Translations under genes and position numbers: made by a program | Notes under the pieces: generated by a model | Databases searched by the model: none | The model's input: only the letters and a program-made list of their open reading frames with translations | What the model was told of the DNA's origin: nothing | In this document: positions 22,684-36,900 of the stretch, piece by piece | Position numbering within the stretch: the stretch's first letter is position 1 | Layout: the number at the start of each line of letters is the position of its first letter | DNA from: Synchiropus splendidus | Taxonomy: Eukaryota; Chordata; Actinopteri; Syngnathiformes; Callionymidae | Assembly: GCF_027744825.2 (NCBI RefSeq) | Contig: NC_071334.1 | Span: 29,093,937-29,157,936 of the forward strand | DNA length: 64,000 nt | Reading direction: 5' to 3'

Positions 22684-24187
22684 CTAAGAAAAAACACGTA
22701 CAAGAGTCAGTAAAATGATTTGTTTGGACTCGACTCGGTCCACAACCTAAACATATTGGATTAATGCTGAACATCACCCACATGCATGAGAAATTTGAGT
22801 AGCTTTATAAAACATGGTGAAGCACGCTCAATTAAATATACAATAACTACACAAAGACTGCAAGAATCATGATCTACTTAGCTGGTTCTACTTGTTCTAC
22901 ATACAGTTGTACGCCAGAGGGTAAAGGGAAACTTCATTAACCTATGTTTTTTCTACAGCTTTTGCACAGACACTATAGATCTTATTGTAAGAGCCAAAGC
23001 GTTTGGGAACTTGAGGGAAAATTCATTGCTGAACAGACAGATTTGCAACCGCAACGATATGACTTGTTCACCCACTGTGTACAGTGGTGACAAGTGACAG
23101 TCTTGGTGGTTCAGAACATTCTCCAATTCCAGCACCTCAAAACCAGAAATCATCATTTCACCCAGGCCTTGGCCATGCTTCCCAAAACCAGGACTCTTGG
23201 TGTTCTCTTCTCAGCTGAAAGTCACCTCTAAAACTCGACCTCCCGCTCACACATACCCTCATTTTTCACACCCTGGCTACTGCCACTCCCTCCTTGTGGC
23301 TATCAGCCACAAAATCTCACATAAAATTCAGCACCTTCTAAGTGGCTTCACCTTTTTCTAAAGGGCAAAGACCTTAACTTTGACTTGACTCATTACTTTG
23401 GTTGTCTTGGGCTTGACTTGAGAATAGGGATAATAGGGACAATGGCGAATAGCTCCATCGAGGAGCCGTGAATTTGAAACAGATTGCTAGAGGGGAAAAG
23501 GCTGTGTGTGTAGTCGACTGACTCTTCTTATATGATGAAGATGAAGCACCGTGAGCCTCACAAATCAATACAACAACACATTCTAACAACTAATGCTTCC
23601 AAACCCTGGTGAGTGAGCTGTCCGTTTGCCTTAAAGTTCCTCTCCCAGCTCCTCATTCTATCTTTCATCAAGAACTCTATCTCTCGCCCACAGACTCTAA
23701 TGCAAAGGCCATTAGAACTTTCCTCTCATTGAGCACTTTTTGACTCGTTTATCAGGAGCTCTTTTTCCAAAGTCCCCACCACCAGACTGTAATCTATTTT
23801 CAGGTCAGATGTTATTAATCATTCCTGCTACCCTGCTCTCTCCTCATTTACTCCCTCAATACATCTTGCCATTTGAAACTCACACAAACTCCTTTACATT
23901 CCCGCTGCACTGTAGACATGGGGGTGGAAAAATAGCCATAATTCTTTTATCTTGCAAAAGCTTTGACACTTCATACTGAAAATATATATGCATAAACTAT
24001 GAAAACTAAATCCACTAATATAATGGTAATAAAAACCTCAACATCCTGTTCTTTGTCAGTTTCATTTCTGTTTTCATGCAGACTGACTCTAAGTGTGCAA
24101 AACACACCCAGAAAGCAATGCAACATGCCAACAAGACTCTCCAACACCGAGGCATCTCCAAAATGGGTGCAACGTAGGTGTGTGTAC
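22684..24187 (-). other. cacna1g: cacna1g intron
   Basis: This is a 1.5-kb intron with no recognisable element or coding segment. Confidence 0.65.
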
Positions 24188-24321
24188 CTCGTGCAATTCG
24201 CAACACTCTCATTATGCGAATGATGGTGGGGTTAATAGGGAGTGACGCGTTGACCTCGATCTCCTCAAGAGTGATGCCCATGATGGACAGCAGTACGATG
24301 GCCAGATCCAGCTGGTTCCAC
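24188..24321 (-). CDS. cacna1g: cacna1g exon: domain IV S3 and S4 voltage sensor
   Basis: This 134-nt exon (phase 2 to 1) reads [32 protein letters not shown], then [12 protein letters not shown]. It encodes IVS3 and most of IVS4, with Arg repeats. The donor is GTACAC. The acceptor TATGTAG is embedded in an alternating TG/CG tract instead of a normal polypyrimidine tract (see findings). Skipping this exon would shift the frame. Confidence 0.95.
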
Positions 24322-24323
24322 CT

Positions 24324-24363
24324 ACATACACGCACACACACACGCGCGCGCACACACACATAT
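24324..24363. repeat. alternating (CA)n(CG)n(CA)n tract at a splice acceptor
   Basis: About 40 bases of almost perfectly alternating purine-pyrimidine sequence (TG/CG on the sense strand) end 2 nt before the acceptor AG of the domain IV S3-S4 exon. The rest of this 1.26-kb intron, to 25581, shows nothing notable. Confidence 0.95.
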
Positions 24364-25581
24364 GCAGATTGTCATTTTTCAGTTCCAGTGCCTCAAATCT
24401 CGGAACAACCTCGGAAGAGCTGGTGCAAACTGCTGTTAGATTCTGCTCCATAACTCATTTGACTCCTGCAGATAAAAGTGACAGAATAAGAAGAACACAA
24501 TGACCAGATTCATATCCGGACCCCGAAAACAGTTAATGTGTGGCACGCTAGAATAAAGGAAAATAAACATTTATGAGCCAGAGTTTTTGCACGACACATT
24601 GCCAGATGTGTAAATTTAGCTTGTTTTCTCGCTGACAGTTCTGCCACTTTATTTTTCATTTAACTTCCAAGTTTTTGATGAGATTTTTTGAAGTTTTTAT
24701 CTTGTTCTTTTTCTTTTAGGAGGTGCTGTTGACGTCTTCAGTGGACACTTCTTTTTCTCTCTGAAATGGTTGCAATGTTTTTATGAAAGCGATTGTCCCA
24801 GGAGAGTTATCGACATTCGAGTTACAGAAGTCAACTCCCCTGTTATACCTAACTGACTTCCTTCCATTTGTGTGGTGAACTTAGATGCTCAGCCCATATT
24901 TTGGGATGGAATGAAGTAGATGATCTACCTCACTGTTGGCGGTCAAGATGCAGCCCAACCAATATGAAGTTTTGTGGTGTGACCCACTTTTCAAGGCCAC
25001 CAGATAAGGAACCATTCAGGAGTGATGATATATGGTTCCTAGCTAAATAATGGTTATACGTTTCAATAGCCACAATCACCATCTTGTTGAAGTGTGTGCA
25101 TTCAAATGGCTCAACAGATCTGGTGAAGCTGGCGCGCACACGACCCCAAAAGTATGCTGTAATGTTCTCTGGCAAAGAAAAAGGACGCAGCGGAGCCACT
25201 GGTGGTCATTTCTGGCCCAACAGCTACTGCTGAGATTTGTGTTTGCAAGTGAATTCCTGATAGTGTGATGTGTGGCGTTATTGTGTGGTTTTCTGAAGGA
25301 CGCCAAAGATTTCAAAGCAATGAAATCATCTGAGGCTGCGTGTTTTACGAGCGCTTAATGAGGCTGTTTGTATTCATGCAGGCTTCACTCAGAAATGTAC
25401 TTGAGGACTTGAGGAAAAACCTATATTTCATCTCTCTGAAAGCAGCTTTTCCACAACAGTTTTTTCCAAGGTGGCAAAGTCGATCAATTTAATCGCAGCA
25501 GACATGGGCAAACTCTCGGGCTGATGTGGCTCAAGGACGGTGAATCAGGCCGTACGATGGCTAGTTCTCTATGGTACTCAC

Positions 25582-25691
25582 TTGTCTTTGAAAAAACGCC
25601 TGAAGCCAAATGCCACGAGCTTGAAGACGGACTCCAGAACAAAGATGAGCGTGAAGACGTAGTTACATATTTTAAGTGCTTCGTCCAACTC
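25582..25691 (-). CDS. cacna1g: cacna1g exon: domain IV S2
   Basis: This 110-nt exon (phase 0 to 2) encodes [18 protein letters not shown], then [18 protein letters not shown]. It is the IVS2 helix and its cytoplasmic end. The acceptor is TCTCAG and the donor GTGAGT. The 320-nt intron on its upstream side holds nothing notable. Confidence 0.95.
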
Positions 25692-26011
25692 CTGAGAGAA
25701 GATCAGAAATACATGTCATCAAACTACAAGTTTGGACATTATGACAACACTGCCAAAGTAGTACAACAACTCAAGGGGTCACAGATGTGGTGAAACAATT
25801 TCTCAGGATCAGCCACCTTGCCAGTTCTTCTCTTTGCAATATGGCTGGGGTCACCACTTCACATTTCCTCCTAAACTGCTTCCTTTGATATCTGGTATGT
25901 CATTACTCATTGGGTTTCCTGTATTTATAGTTCTTGGGCTGCATCCAGTTTTCCTTGGTAACTATTTGTGTATTTAATTTCTCACATTTTTTAGTGGGTG
26001 TTTATTCATAC

Positions 26012-26163
26012 CTTCGGCTGCTGGTAGTGCTCCATGGACATGGTGATGACGTTGAGACCGATGACTATGGTGATGAACAGATCCAGGTAATGGCTGGTGC
26101 ACATCTTGTGGATGAGGAGACGAGTAGGGGAGTAATCGGAGTAGTATGGTTTACTCTGAGCTT
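26012..26163 (-). CDS. cacna1g: cacna1g exon: domain IV S1
   Basis: This 152-nt exon (phase 1 to 0) begins [18 protein letters not shown] after the shared codon, then [18 protein letters not shown], and ends MEHYQQPK. With the long upstream donor the join reads ELAEAQSK, as in the human form EAQCK. With the short donor it reads RRKAQSK. It lies 12.1 kb from the previous exon. The acceptor is CAACAG and the donor GTATGA. Confidence 0.95.
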
Positions 26164-28130
26164 CTGTTGGAAGTGGGTATTGGCAGGGGGGGTTGAGGTG
26201 TGGAGCAGGGAGGGAGGAAGACGAAAAGGGGGTGGGGGTGGAGTTCATCAAGTGAGATAGGTGGAATTGCGAAGAGAAACCTCACAGTAGAAACGTTGAG
26301 ATTGCAGTCACCCAAGCTGGTATTTCAGAGGAAAGGGTTAGATACACAGTTCAAGACAAATTACAGCAACTATGTATTATGAAAAGAAAAAAAAAAAAAC
26401 AGCAATAAGAAATGTGTGTGCTGAGAAGGTCTGACTTCTGATGCAAGGAATTTTGAGTTCATGGCGGTTCCAAATGCCACAAAGAGAGAGTCAGACGTTC
26501 TCATCTTTTACACTCACTTACTCTCAATAAAGTAACAACAATAACACATCCATATATATATATGGACTGTGTGCAGTGGGTTGGATTTTAACATGGGAGG
26601 AAGCTTCTACCCACAACAATACATCAGTGAGGGAGCAGATCGAGGGCACGGGGGGAGAAGAATGAGGCAAACTAAAATATACACTAAAAGTCCTCTGGGT
26701 TTCGCATGCCCTTCTCCCCTCTGTCCAATTACCTCCAGTAAGCAGCTGCACCTGAAGTGTCTGAATGATTCCCAACAGTGCATGGCTGTGCCAAGTGGGT
26801 TACCTAAAATTCCACCTCATAGCTCAGACCCAAAGTCGCTGACTAAGCTGAACTGTCAGCCTGGCCTAGGTTTTAAATATATCTGTGAAATATTTGTGGT
26901 TGTATTTAGCCAGAGCAAGGTGACTGTTGCTGAGGAGCAACTTAAAAAAATGTATTTGCTACTACATTTACAAGTGTGCCAACATAATGCCTTTTCCCAA
27001 TGAATTAAGGGTAGTGTTGATCTACACTTCCCCGAAACATCACTATTTATTAGAATTATTATTAAATTATTTTGAATTATTTAGTCAACCCAAAGTATTT
27101 TGGTGAAACAGTTTAAAATATACTTAAAGATAAAACATAAAGACAAATATATGAAACTATATTTAAACTCCTTGAGCAGTCTCTGGCTGGATTTTCTTAA
27201 GTGCCACCAGATAAATGAGCCTGGCTTCTTGTTTTGGGTCATCATACTTGAGAGGTAATTTTTCACTTTCTGACACTGCCAAAAAAGAGAGACCCTCCTG
27301 GATAAATGTTGGAACTCGACAAGGTAAAGGGACAGCCAAATATTGTGACTTTTAAAATACATTCAGTGGAGCATGATAATAGTTCTGGCTGCTACTCTGA
27401 GGAATTACTCTTGCACCATGAGTCTCTCCTTTTTATGCATTCATTCTCTCTGGACAATTCAAAACAAAGACCCAGTGAGGAGACAGTGATGTAGAACCAA
27501 GGGTAACTAGCTATAGTTGAATTGGGGTCATATATTGTACCAACAACTGGTTCATTCACTGAGAATCTGCACCATGATACTTCATCATTTTTTGATGGCT
27601 CAGAATATTTTTATCTCTCAGGTTTGCAGGTGCAACGTGAGGTAAAAGTAGTAAGACCTTACTTCTCGTTCTATAGTCATTAAAAAAAAATCTCAACTGT
27701 GATATTATAGGATGCCCATAATTCACTATTAAGTGTGGATATGAAAAAGAAAAAAAGTGGATTTTTTTACACATTCCATTATTTTCCTTTATTGTTGATA
27801 CATTTATTTTGTGAAATATGGCACTCTTTCTATTCCATGCTTGGCATTGATGGCTGTTGATGAATCTGAATTTTGTAGCAACAAAAATAGGCTAAAATAA
27901 AGTGGATTTCTTTCATTAGTTTTGTTAGGGTTTGGATTCCAGAGTCAGGTGAATCAAAAACAAAACCCGGATTGAAGAAGATTTTATGCCTTTGCATAAA
28001 TAAATTAAAATATATAGGACAAAAGTAAAGATTAACTTTCCACAAATCTAGAAATAAGTAATGTCCTAATCTTTCCAATTTATCTTGTGGATACCATAGC
28101 TAGAACAAGATTGTAAGATGGTGGGATAAG

Positions 28131-28165
<35 letters not shown>

Positions 28166-30364
28166 GAATGTTTTTGTTTGACCATTTCCTCCTACACCCT
28201 TCACTGATGTAAAGTGGGGCTTCACCCATGAAAAAAAAAACAAAAAAAAAAACATGTGGCCCATGGTACCTTCTGCTTGCGTCTTCCTCCATGTGTACGA
28301 ACCGTAACACACATTTCAATTCACCTGTCAGGGGTATCATCATTGGGACTTGGACCTTTTCACTTCTATCACCAATCACAACATTATCTTATTTTTATAT
28401 TTTACGTTCATTGCTTACGTAACAGTAACCAGAGCATTGGTGAGGTGAAAATGTTCTGCTAGTAGAAAAGCAGCTAAAACTGGTCACCTGGATCAGTTGG
28501 AAATGAAATTGAAATGAAAGTGTTGAGCACAAGTGGAAAAAATGCAGGTGGTTCTGTCTCCTTGCAAAAAAACATGAGCCAAATCACATATCAGCTACTT
28601 GGGGAACAGTGGATGTGCAGGGAAAGTATTCCTCAGTACCTGCTATGTAGTACGTTTCATATACTCCTTGACAAGACTTTTTTGAGGCACTAGTCTTCCA
28701 TGTCAAAGACAATCAAAACTTATTGGATGATGCGTCCGCAGAAAGGGACACTTGATCTGGTCCAGGCTGTTGTTATTTCTAGATGCCTTCAACTACCTAC
28801 TGGCTAGTCTCCTGCTTGAGCCATCAGACCTCAGCAGCTCACCCAGAATCCAGAGCATCAACCTGTCTACTCGCCCAATAGATCAGGCCCAGTGTCCACC
28901 CTGGACATGGTTAAACCACTTGTGCCAGTGTTTCACCTCACTGCTACAATGCAACTTGGTTGACGTGTTCTGGTGTCTCCTTTTGAGGCACTCGGAGTCT
29001 CATAAGGAGTGAGCACCCTAGTCTTTCTAAGCAGACTAAAACTATGAGCATGTACTGTCCTGCCACTAATGAACTTCACTTAAACTACTTGCGACTTAAA
29101 TGTTTTATGCACTTACCACACAGCAAAACTTTTCATGTCAGGCTGGTTATTTGATGACTGTTACGTATTCTGAAAATGTCCCATTCAGTTTCTCCTCAAA
29201 TGTGATCAAATTGATAAGGAGAAAGTGCAGTATCTACAGAGATCACAAAGATCCAAATCCCTCTTGATGGAAGCTAAACATTGTTTCAAAAATTCAGATG
29301 CAAAACATTCCCAATCCATGAGCAACACCAGGAGCCAAGGATTGCCTCGCCTTACCTATGTCACCCATCGATGCCTAAGTTGTTCATAAATCATGAGCTC
29401 ACCTCGACCCTGGAGTTGCTTTTGGATACATCCACGCTCAAAAACATAACTGATACATTTCTGAGGAGGCCTTCTTTGGGAAATACACAACTTTCCATAG
29501 TTGCTGACTAATGGGTCTGAACACCACAGCACAGGATGTAGGTAAAAATTGTTGAATCGGATATGTGGCGTATGGCTGTGGAACACAGTGGTCCTGAGGG
29601 TGCCTACTATGTGGTGGAGGTGTATTGAAAAGTACTGTGGAGTGATCATTTGAAGTGGAAAAACCAGTTTCAAATAGCCATGAAACTTTGATGAGTTGGT
29701 GTGATGGCTTTCTTTCTTCCATTTTTTTTTCCAATTACTCTTTGATGGAATACTCAAATGGTCTGAAGGATTCTTGAGATTCACTTAAAGGGAACTCACT
29801 TTAAATGGGGGCAAGTAGCACATGTGCATCAAAAATCCTCATGTCAACAGTCACAGTTCACGGGAAATAGATGTCCAGTGGTGTCATAATTTCAAATTAG
29901 GAAAGAACATTTCCTGTCTACCACATTTCCTGGCAGATTTGGGTCATTGGTGAGCTGGAGCAAAACCAAGCTGAAAGTAGGAGGATAGCAGATGGCCACA
30001 GTTGGCATTCAATAAAGTATGTTGAGTCCTTGCTAGTTTAAATGAGTGAAGCTTTTACATTTGGGGGGATCCTTGAGAATGTACAGATAACAGATAAATT
30101 GGGAATATAAGTAGCATAAGCAACAACCTTGCTTTACTTGGGTGAAATGAGCAAGCAAAGCCTTTCCAGCTGAATCATTTCTTTTATTGTTTAGAGTTGA
30201 GGCATGGATTTAAAAGGGACTTATTTATAATTCAATAAAGTAGTCCTTAGAGGAAGGATGGTGAGGTCAGTGTCACGTCCAGAGATGAGCTATCTCACAA
30301 GGCAACTCAACCTTACTCCTCCGGTGTCACATACTGATGTTGAGACAGTGGGCTATAGCGTCCT

Positions 30365-30880
30365 ATGCTGACACCAAAGGCAGCCTTTATCATAGCATGT
30401 CAGCGCATTAAGCTTTCAATTGAAACACATGTCCCGACATCCGTGGCATATCCTGATGCCATATGTAGCACATCACGTAAAATAAATATGGATACGAGTG
30501 CCTGGCACTCACCCCCTGCTGGTAACACAGCACATCTTTTTGGGTCACCTGTGCGTCAACATGCAACGCAGAAAGCTCCATTTGTCATCAGCATAGGACG
30601 CAACGTCACCTTTGCCAGCATCAATATATTACACCATGTGAGTGTGGATGGGTTCCCCATTGATTTAATATCAGCTTCATTTGTGTCATTTGTGGAGTTG
30701 TTCTGTCTAATGCACGTCACTAGGAAGTCCCATCCATCTTGTTTGTTAGTCAGTAAGTCAGTTCATGACTTTCAGTTTATAACTTTCAATATAATGTGTG
30801 TTTACTCTGAAGCATATACGTTTTTACCAACTGACCGATGCCATGTTGTCAGTCAAAAGACGATCTCGCCTGAAACGTGA
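30365..30880 (+). other. unexplained 171-codon open frame, possible repeat-derived
   Basis: This is the longest open frame not explained by the channel gene. It starts MLTPKAAFIIACQRIKL and includes CSTSRKINMDTSAWHS and GSPVRQHATQKAPF. I recognise no domain. No splice context or promoter was identified. It lies antisense within the long intron, and a dispersed-repeat origin is more likely than a host gene. Confidence 0.25.
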
Positions 30881-33820
30881 CGTCATGATTTATCTTAGAG
30901 TTTGAAAATGACAACCTTTGGTACAAGGTGATATACTAGAAACGATAAATGCGATAAATGTTTTTTTTTTTTTCAACAGTGCACCAGCTATTGCAGCTGT
31001 CTGTAGCCCTTGCAAGATCAACTGATCAAAGTAAAGTAATTTGAGAGGGTTCACGGCAGAAAAGGTGGGCAAGTCAGAACGTTTTTTTTAACACGATGCA
31101 CACCCTCCCATGGGATTTTCTGGTTTTGTATATAGTGTGAGAAAAAAGTAAAATGCCACCTGTCCTCATTTAATCTATATAAAGTCATGTGATTCAAGCC
31201 CCACACGTTTAGGTACTTACTTAGGTATTATTATGCTACTAGAACAGGAGAAAATTATTTCTTTTTAAGCTTCTTGATGGTGAGAAGAATGGCTGTGAAA
31301 AAAGAAAAAGAAAAAACAAAACAGCAGCACAGCGGCAGTAAAAGCAGCTACAGTGCCCTTTGAGTTGGAAGGAAATGATGGAAATGTTGGCAAGGCACGT
31401 CTCAATTTTGACACGTCTCAGACTAATAATTTGTGAAGATGCAGCAGCTGCTTTTATGCCTCTGTCCTTCATGGTGAATGGTTAAGTTATAAACCTCGAG
31501 ACTCTGTGTCTGCAAGGAATGATGATTCAGCCGTCAACGTCGATGAGTAGTTGCCCAATTTTAATATCCGACAAACACAGATTCTCTGACAAATCAGGGA
31601 AGAGTAAAGAAACTGGATGCGCGGCTGCTTGGCTAAAACACCACAGACCTACAAAGGAACACAGGTTCAGAAAGAAAAATGGTGATGAGAAGTAACAGGA
31701 CTGACGTAAACTGGAGAGCAACAGAGAACAGCACAAAAGAGAAGAGGCAAAGAAAAACATGATGAATACACACTCATCTGCATACAGTTTAGCAATCACA
31801 CATTTTGCTGGTTTGCATGGGAGACTGACACACCTCTTTCTGAGTCATACTTGAGCAGAATGGGCCGACTGAAATGGGGAATTGAATGCTGTAACAAGCG
31901 GCACGACAACGTGAGTGAGGCGAGAACACAAAGTACAGCTGATGGAAGCAACTGTATTTAGCGTGTAATGGGATTCCAATTTAAATATCCACATCGCATG
32001 TTAAAAGCTTCTGAAACCCATATAAAAATTTCCGTGTGTAAATAAAAATAAATGACTATAGATCAGAGTATGACCTTCGCCATGCACCAATCCATCGGAT
32101 GGCAGGAAGTCAAGTAAAACCTGCGACTGCTGAGTTGGACTACAGCAGAATAAAAATCTAAACTACCCAACTACCCACTACCCATGAAATATGCTACCTG
32201 TATGACTGGAAAAAAGAGAGACAATGCAAAAAAAATTTCTGAGCGAGAAAGATAATACTAAGGGGCATATGGCATAACACATATTCAAGTTGTATTCTAA
32301 CAAAATAAATAAATAAATAAATAACCAAGGTGCATCTTTTGAAGTAGTATTTCCTAAAAAGAAAAAAAAAAAAAAAAGCATACCTAACCCTACATAAAAA
32401 ATATCTAATTGAATGTACAGAAGGAAAAACACTGCTATCATGTTGAAAGAAATGTAATCTCCGTAAAATGGGGCATTCATTTAACTATGCACAGGTATGG
32501 GAAACAAGAATCCATCAAGAAAACAAGAAGCAAATTGTAGAATAACGCCAAGCACAAATTATGAAATGCAAATAAAAAAATGCAATTGTATTAAATTCAA
32601 ATATTAAGCAAGACAAAAAAAAAACTATAAATGCATATTCAGCAACAGTATGAATGTATAGAAAATTAAACAATACAACATTAATTTTAAATATTTTTTA
32701 AATTAAGTTAAATATTTTTATCATGTATCAGGTGCTGTGATGAAGCAGTTTTTTTTTTTCTCACCACAGTAGACTGTGATGTTAAACAAAAAGAAATAAT
32801 TTAACACGACAATAAAAGTGGCTACGTGGCCCTTTTTTTTTTTTTTTTTTTTAAGAAATAAATACATTTAAAACGTAAATAAATACCACTCATGTTCAAA
32901 ACCAGTACATGGTGTGACGCAACTCAGCGCTGCATTCAGTGAAAACAAATTAGTTTCCTCACCTCACATGTGATTTTTCCCATCAGGCAATTTGACCAGC
33001 CATCAATCTTTGTAAAGGCATGTTATTTAATGAAAAAAGGCTTGAATATGTATGAATTGCAAGAAATTATTCTGTAATTTCTGAATAAAATATCCACTAT
33101 TGTACAACAGAGTTGACTGCAGCATTAGATGAATTCAATAAACTGCTATTGTTCCAGCCTGTGTTCTATAGTGAAAAAACCTGGAACCCCTGAACCACAA
33201 TGCTTCCATGAGGTTAAAACAAAGGAAAACACCAATGGTTTTCTGCAGGTGCAAACACCCAAAGAGTCTTGGAACATATAAATAGCATGTTTTGACCTCA
33301 TGCTGAGTCTCACGCTCACACTCTCCTGATCTTCAATATCCATTCCTTCCTTGTGCTACTTCATTATTCTCAATAGCCTAAGGAGCGGGAGGATGCACAA
33401 TCCAGGGTGATGTTTCTCTCAACGCCCAGGTATGATGGCAGAGGAAACACAGAGTTGTGGCGGAACTGCAGCAGAATATTCAGTTTCTACTGGGAACAGG
33501 GAAGTGAAGTTTGTGATAAATGTCGTGAAGAATGGGCCGATGCTCGACCTCCAAAATTAGCAACACGTAATCCATGTTCTCACGAATAACAGGTTCCGTC
33601 GACTGATTTGGAGTCATGTTCGCCGGTTGTGACGTCATGTTTACGCCGCTCTTTCACAGTGAAATGTGAATAACATGTCAGCTGTCAAGAAACATCAAAG
33701 ACAAAACACCGCAACAGCTTTGTAGTAGCAGGGATTTGAAAATACACATTGGCAACTAACTCAAAGTCCCATTTTGAAATGCAGAATCCAGATTCACTCT
33801 ACAGTGAGCAATGCCTATCT

Positions 33821-33905
33821 ACTTTCATATCCTTTTTTTTACTGCTTTCTCTTTTACTGATTGTATTGTGCAGCCTACATGACAATGAGAAATAAAGCAA
33901 TTCAC
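33821..33905 (+). repeat. LINE-like 3' tail fragment
   Basis: TTGTATTGTGCAGCCTACAT, then ACAATGAGAAATAAAGCAAT, resembles the 3' end of fish L2/CR1-type elements. The upstream body is not delimitable. Confidence 0.35.
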
Positions 33906-36900
33906 TGGCTTTTGTCAAAACCCAAAAGTAACAACACAGTGGAGGATTTGCCTTTGCTTTGATGGATTAAGGAAGGTCTATATTAACGGTTGTACTTGGA
34001 CATTTGGGAATCGTTAATCCTGCTAAACACCGCCAACTTTGAACAGTCTGCAAAAAGATATATCTCTTTAGATGGGTAGTCATAAATAAAATGAAATGGG
34101 AATTTAAGCGTTCTCATTAATCTAGTTTCATTCAAGTCCCACACATTGAATTGTCTTTGCCAGTCCTTAAAACTCAACTCTTCTCAGTCTTATTGCGTGT
34201 CGTTCAGAGTACGTACATTCAGAGTTTAAGTACGCATTTTCAAGCTCATATTCCATCCATAGGAAGCAGTTCACACATAGTTTTCTAACCATCTCGTGTT
34301 GGGCTAAGAGGGATCTACCTGCATTTCTGGGTTCTTGGAAAAGCCAAGATGCTCCCTGAGGCTGGGTGGATTATACACTCACACATCTGCACAGCACTGA
34401 TGGTAGTGAACCTGATGGCTACTACACGGCGGCCTAGACTACGAAGCATTGAATGATGACCCCAAAAACATGGCAGATTCATCATCTTAAGAACCATAAC
34501 ACATTCCTCAACAGTTTGACCAAGGAGCTGGACCTCACCTCTGAGGAGCATGTGCTTAACGTTGTGGAATCCTTTAAAGTGCTGGCTGCTCACCAAACTG
34601 GGTATCGAACTACAGTGTTTGACAAGTAAATGTTGCTAAACAAACCAAGCAAAGTACAATAATAATAATAAAAGAAGTCAATGTCTGTCTACATGTTGAG
34701 TGTCTTACAGAATGCCTTACCTGACACTGATGTTATGTTCTATTTTCTATGTTGTCTGAACACAAGAGAATTAACCAGAAGGAATAAACACCACCACGTC
34801 CTGAACTCCAACCTGATTAGAACTGCCCACACGCGGCAAGCTCAAACATATTGGAGCAGTACATTAACACTATTGCCATGGAAACAGCTTCAGTATTCCA
34901 ACACATGTTGCTGCACAGCAGCTGAATCTGGCCAGACATCCCAGAAGTGACCTTTACACACAACAAGAACCAACTGCTGCTAAGAGCCCGCTGTGATGTT
35001 GCTTAATAACAACTTGTACTGCTGCAACCTTTGTGCCCAGACTTTCACAAGTAAATCTGCCATTAGCTCCAGATTGGCCTCTGAAAACGCTGTTTTGTCT
35101 TGGAACATGTTCCTTGTAAATTCAAAAGACAACCTCTGCAGCCACCAAGGTCAACGCCTACATGCTGAAACAGACGGATTAACAAGGGCTGCAGCGCTTC
35201 AGGTGGATGTGAAAAGGATTCAGGTTTGTGTCACACTACTGTGACACATTAGAAACACACATAGAAACAACAACCATGAACCAACACAACCAGTAATGTG
35301 TTCCTCTCTTCACTGCTGAATCGCCATTGATGATAGAACTTTTAGTTTATTCGAGGTTAAGTTCACTTTGAGTGCATTTACATAATTTGGCGTGGGGTGT
35401 CCTTTAATCAAGCACAAGCTCATAAAACCTAATTTTCTTGATTAAATTTTCAGTGTCAGATGCCCTTTAATGGAAGCAGGTGGTCTTTATCAGAAAGCAT
35501 AACAAGGTTCATCTGCTAATCCAAGATGGAGTCTTTCTTTGAAAGAAGCTAGCATTGCCATTATTGCAGCTCAATATACTGTTTGACGTTCAACGCTTGA
35601 CCAGGAGCAGTAAACAGTTATTCACACAAAACTGAAATTCTCTCTGACAGCAGTGACACAAAATCAGACAGTCATTTCAGGTTTCTGTGTGCAAGCAAAG
35701 AACTTTACATTTTGACTTTGATGAAATTACATCTTTAAATGAAAGTGTCCGTCATGAGGTAGGTTCACTCAACATGTCTGCCTGATTTCAATGTTACACT
35801 ACAGTATCACATGGTGATTATGAATTCAATTTCGCTCGGTATCTCAACTATTCGTACATCAATTATTAATATGATATAGTCTGTGTTGGTATTGGGAGAG
35901 GAATTCTTTTTTTTTTTTTCTTTTAATTCACGCACATATTTTGCACTCATTTTTCTTTGAATTTCTTTTCTCTATATAATGGCATGCTACATATTTAGTG
36001 ATTGTTTATTTAATTATTTATTTTAAAACTGAAATAAGTTGGTTTCCAAAAATGAAGTCTTTTCACTGCTTTGTACAGTACTAGAGATGCTTGTGGGTAT
36101 CAGCTTGGCTCGGCATCGGGTCTGATACTATGCAATCGGATATTGGAATTTTTTCAAGAACCTATCCGAAATATCCTAAAATTCACTTTGCGTGACATGC
36201 CGTAATATTGTTGTGATTTTACAATTCAAATAAGTCAAATAAGGTGACCTGTATAGCCTCGTATTTTTTAATAAAGCCAAAGCATTCTTGCATATCTTCA
36301 GAGGTGCAACAGTATTAAGCAGTCCTCCAACGTCACGTAAACACAATTTACTATTGAATATTGTTCGGATAATCAATATATATATATAAAAAAAAAAAAA
36401 CTAAAAAGTTAAGCTTAGTTTGTTTTACAAAGTATCAGCCCAACTACAACATCTGGCTCTGGCCTGTGTTCTTAAATCAGTGTTTACTGCTCACGGCTTG
36501 GCTCACGAACACTTGTCAGCATAGTCACTTGGAGCCATTTTATCGCGCCTACGAGGTTAGACAACCCACTGAATCGTTTTTGAGATGTCAAAGTACACAA
36601 ACAACGTAAATCAAAGGGAAAATTCCACAAACGTGTTTGAACTTGTTTACAACTCAGAGCAAACCTTTCGTCATAACCCTTCGCTTCGTTTAAAGTAAAG
36701 TGTAGTACAGCGGTCAGTGGTGTGGTGGTGCAGTGGACAGTGCATGAATCTCAGACGGCGTGGAAGAGCTGTGAGAGACAAAGCCACGACAAAGAGGAAA
36801 AGAAAGGTAGAGGTAATAGCATGTCCAGCGCACTGAGAACTGATGGGAGAGAGGCAGGAGGGCGGGCGCGCGGGATGGGGCCCTACCTCCCGTGATCATT

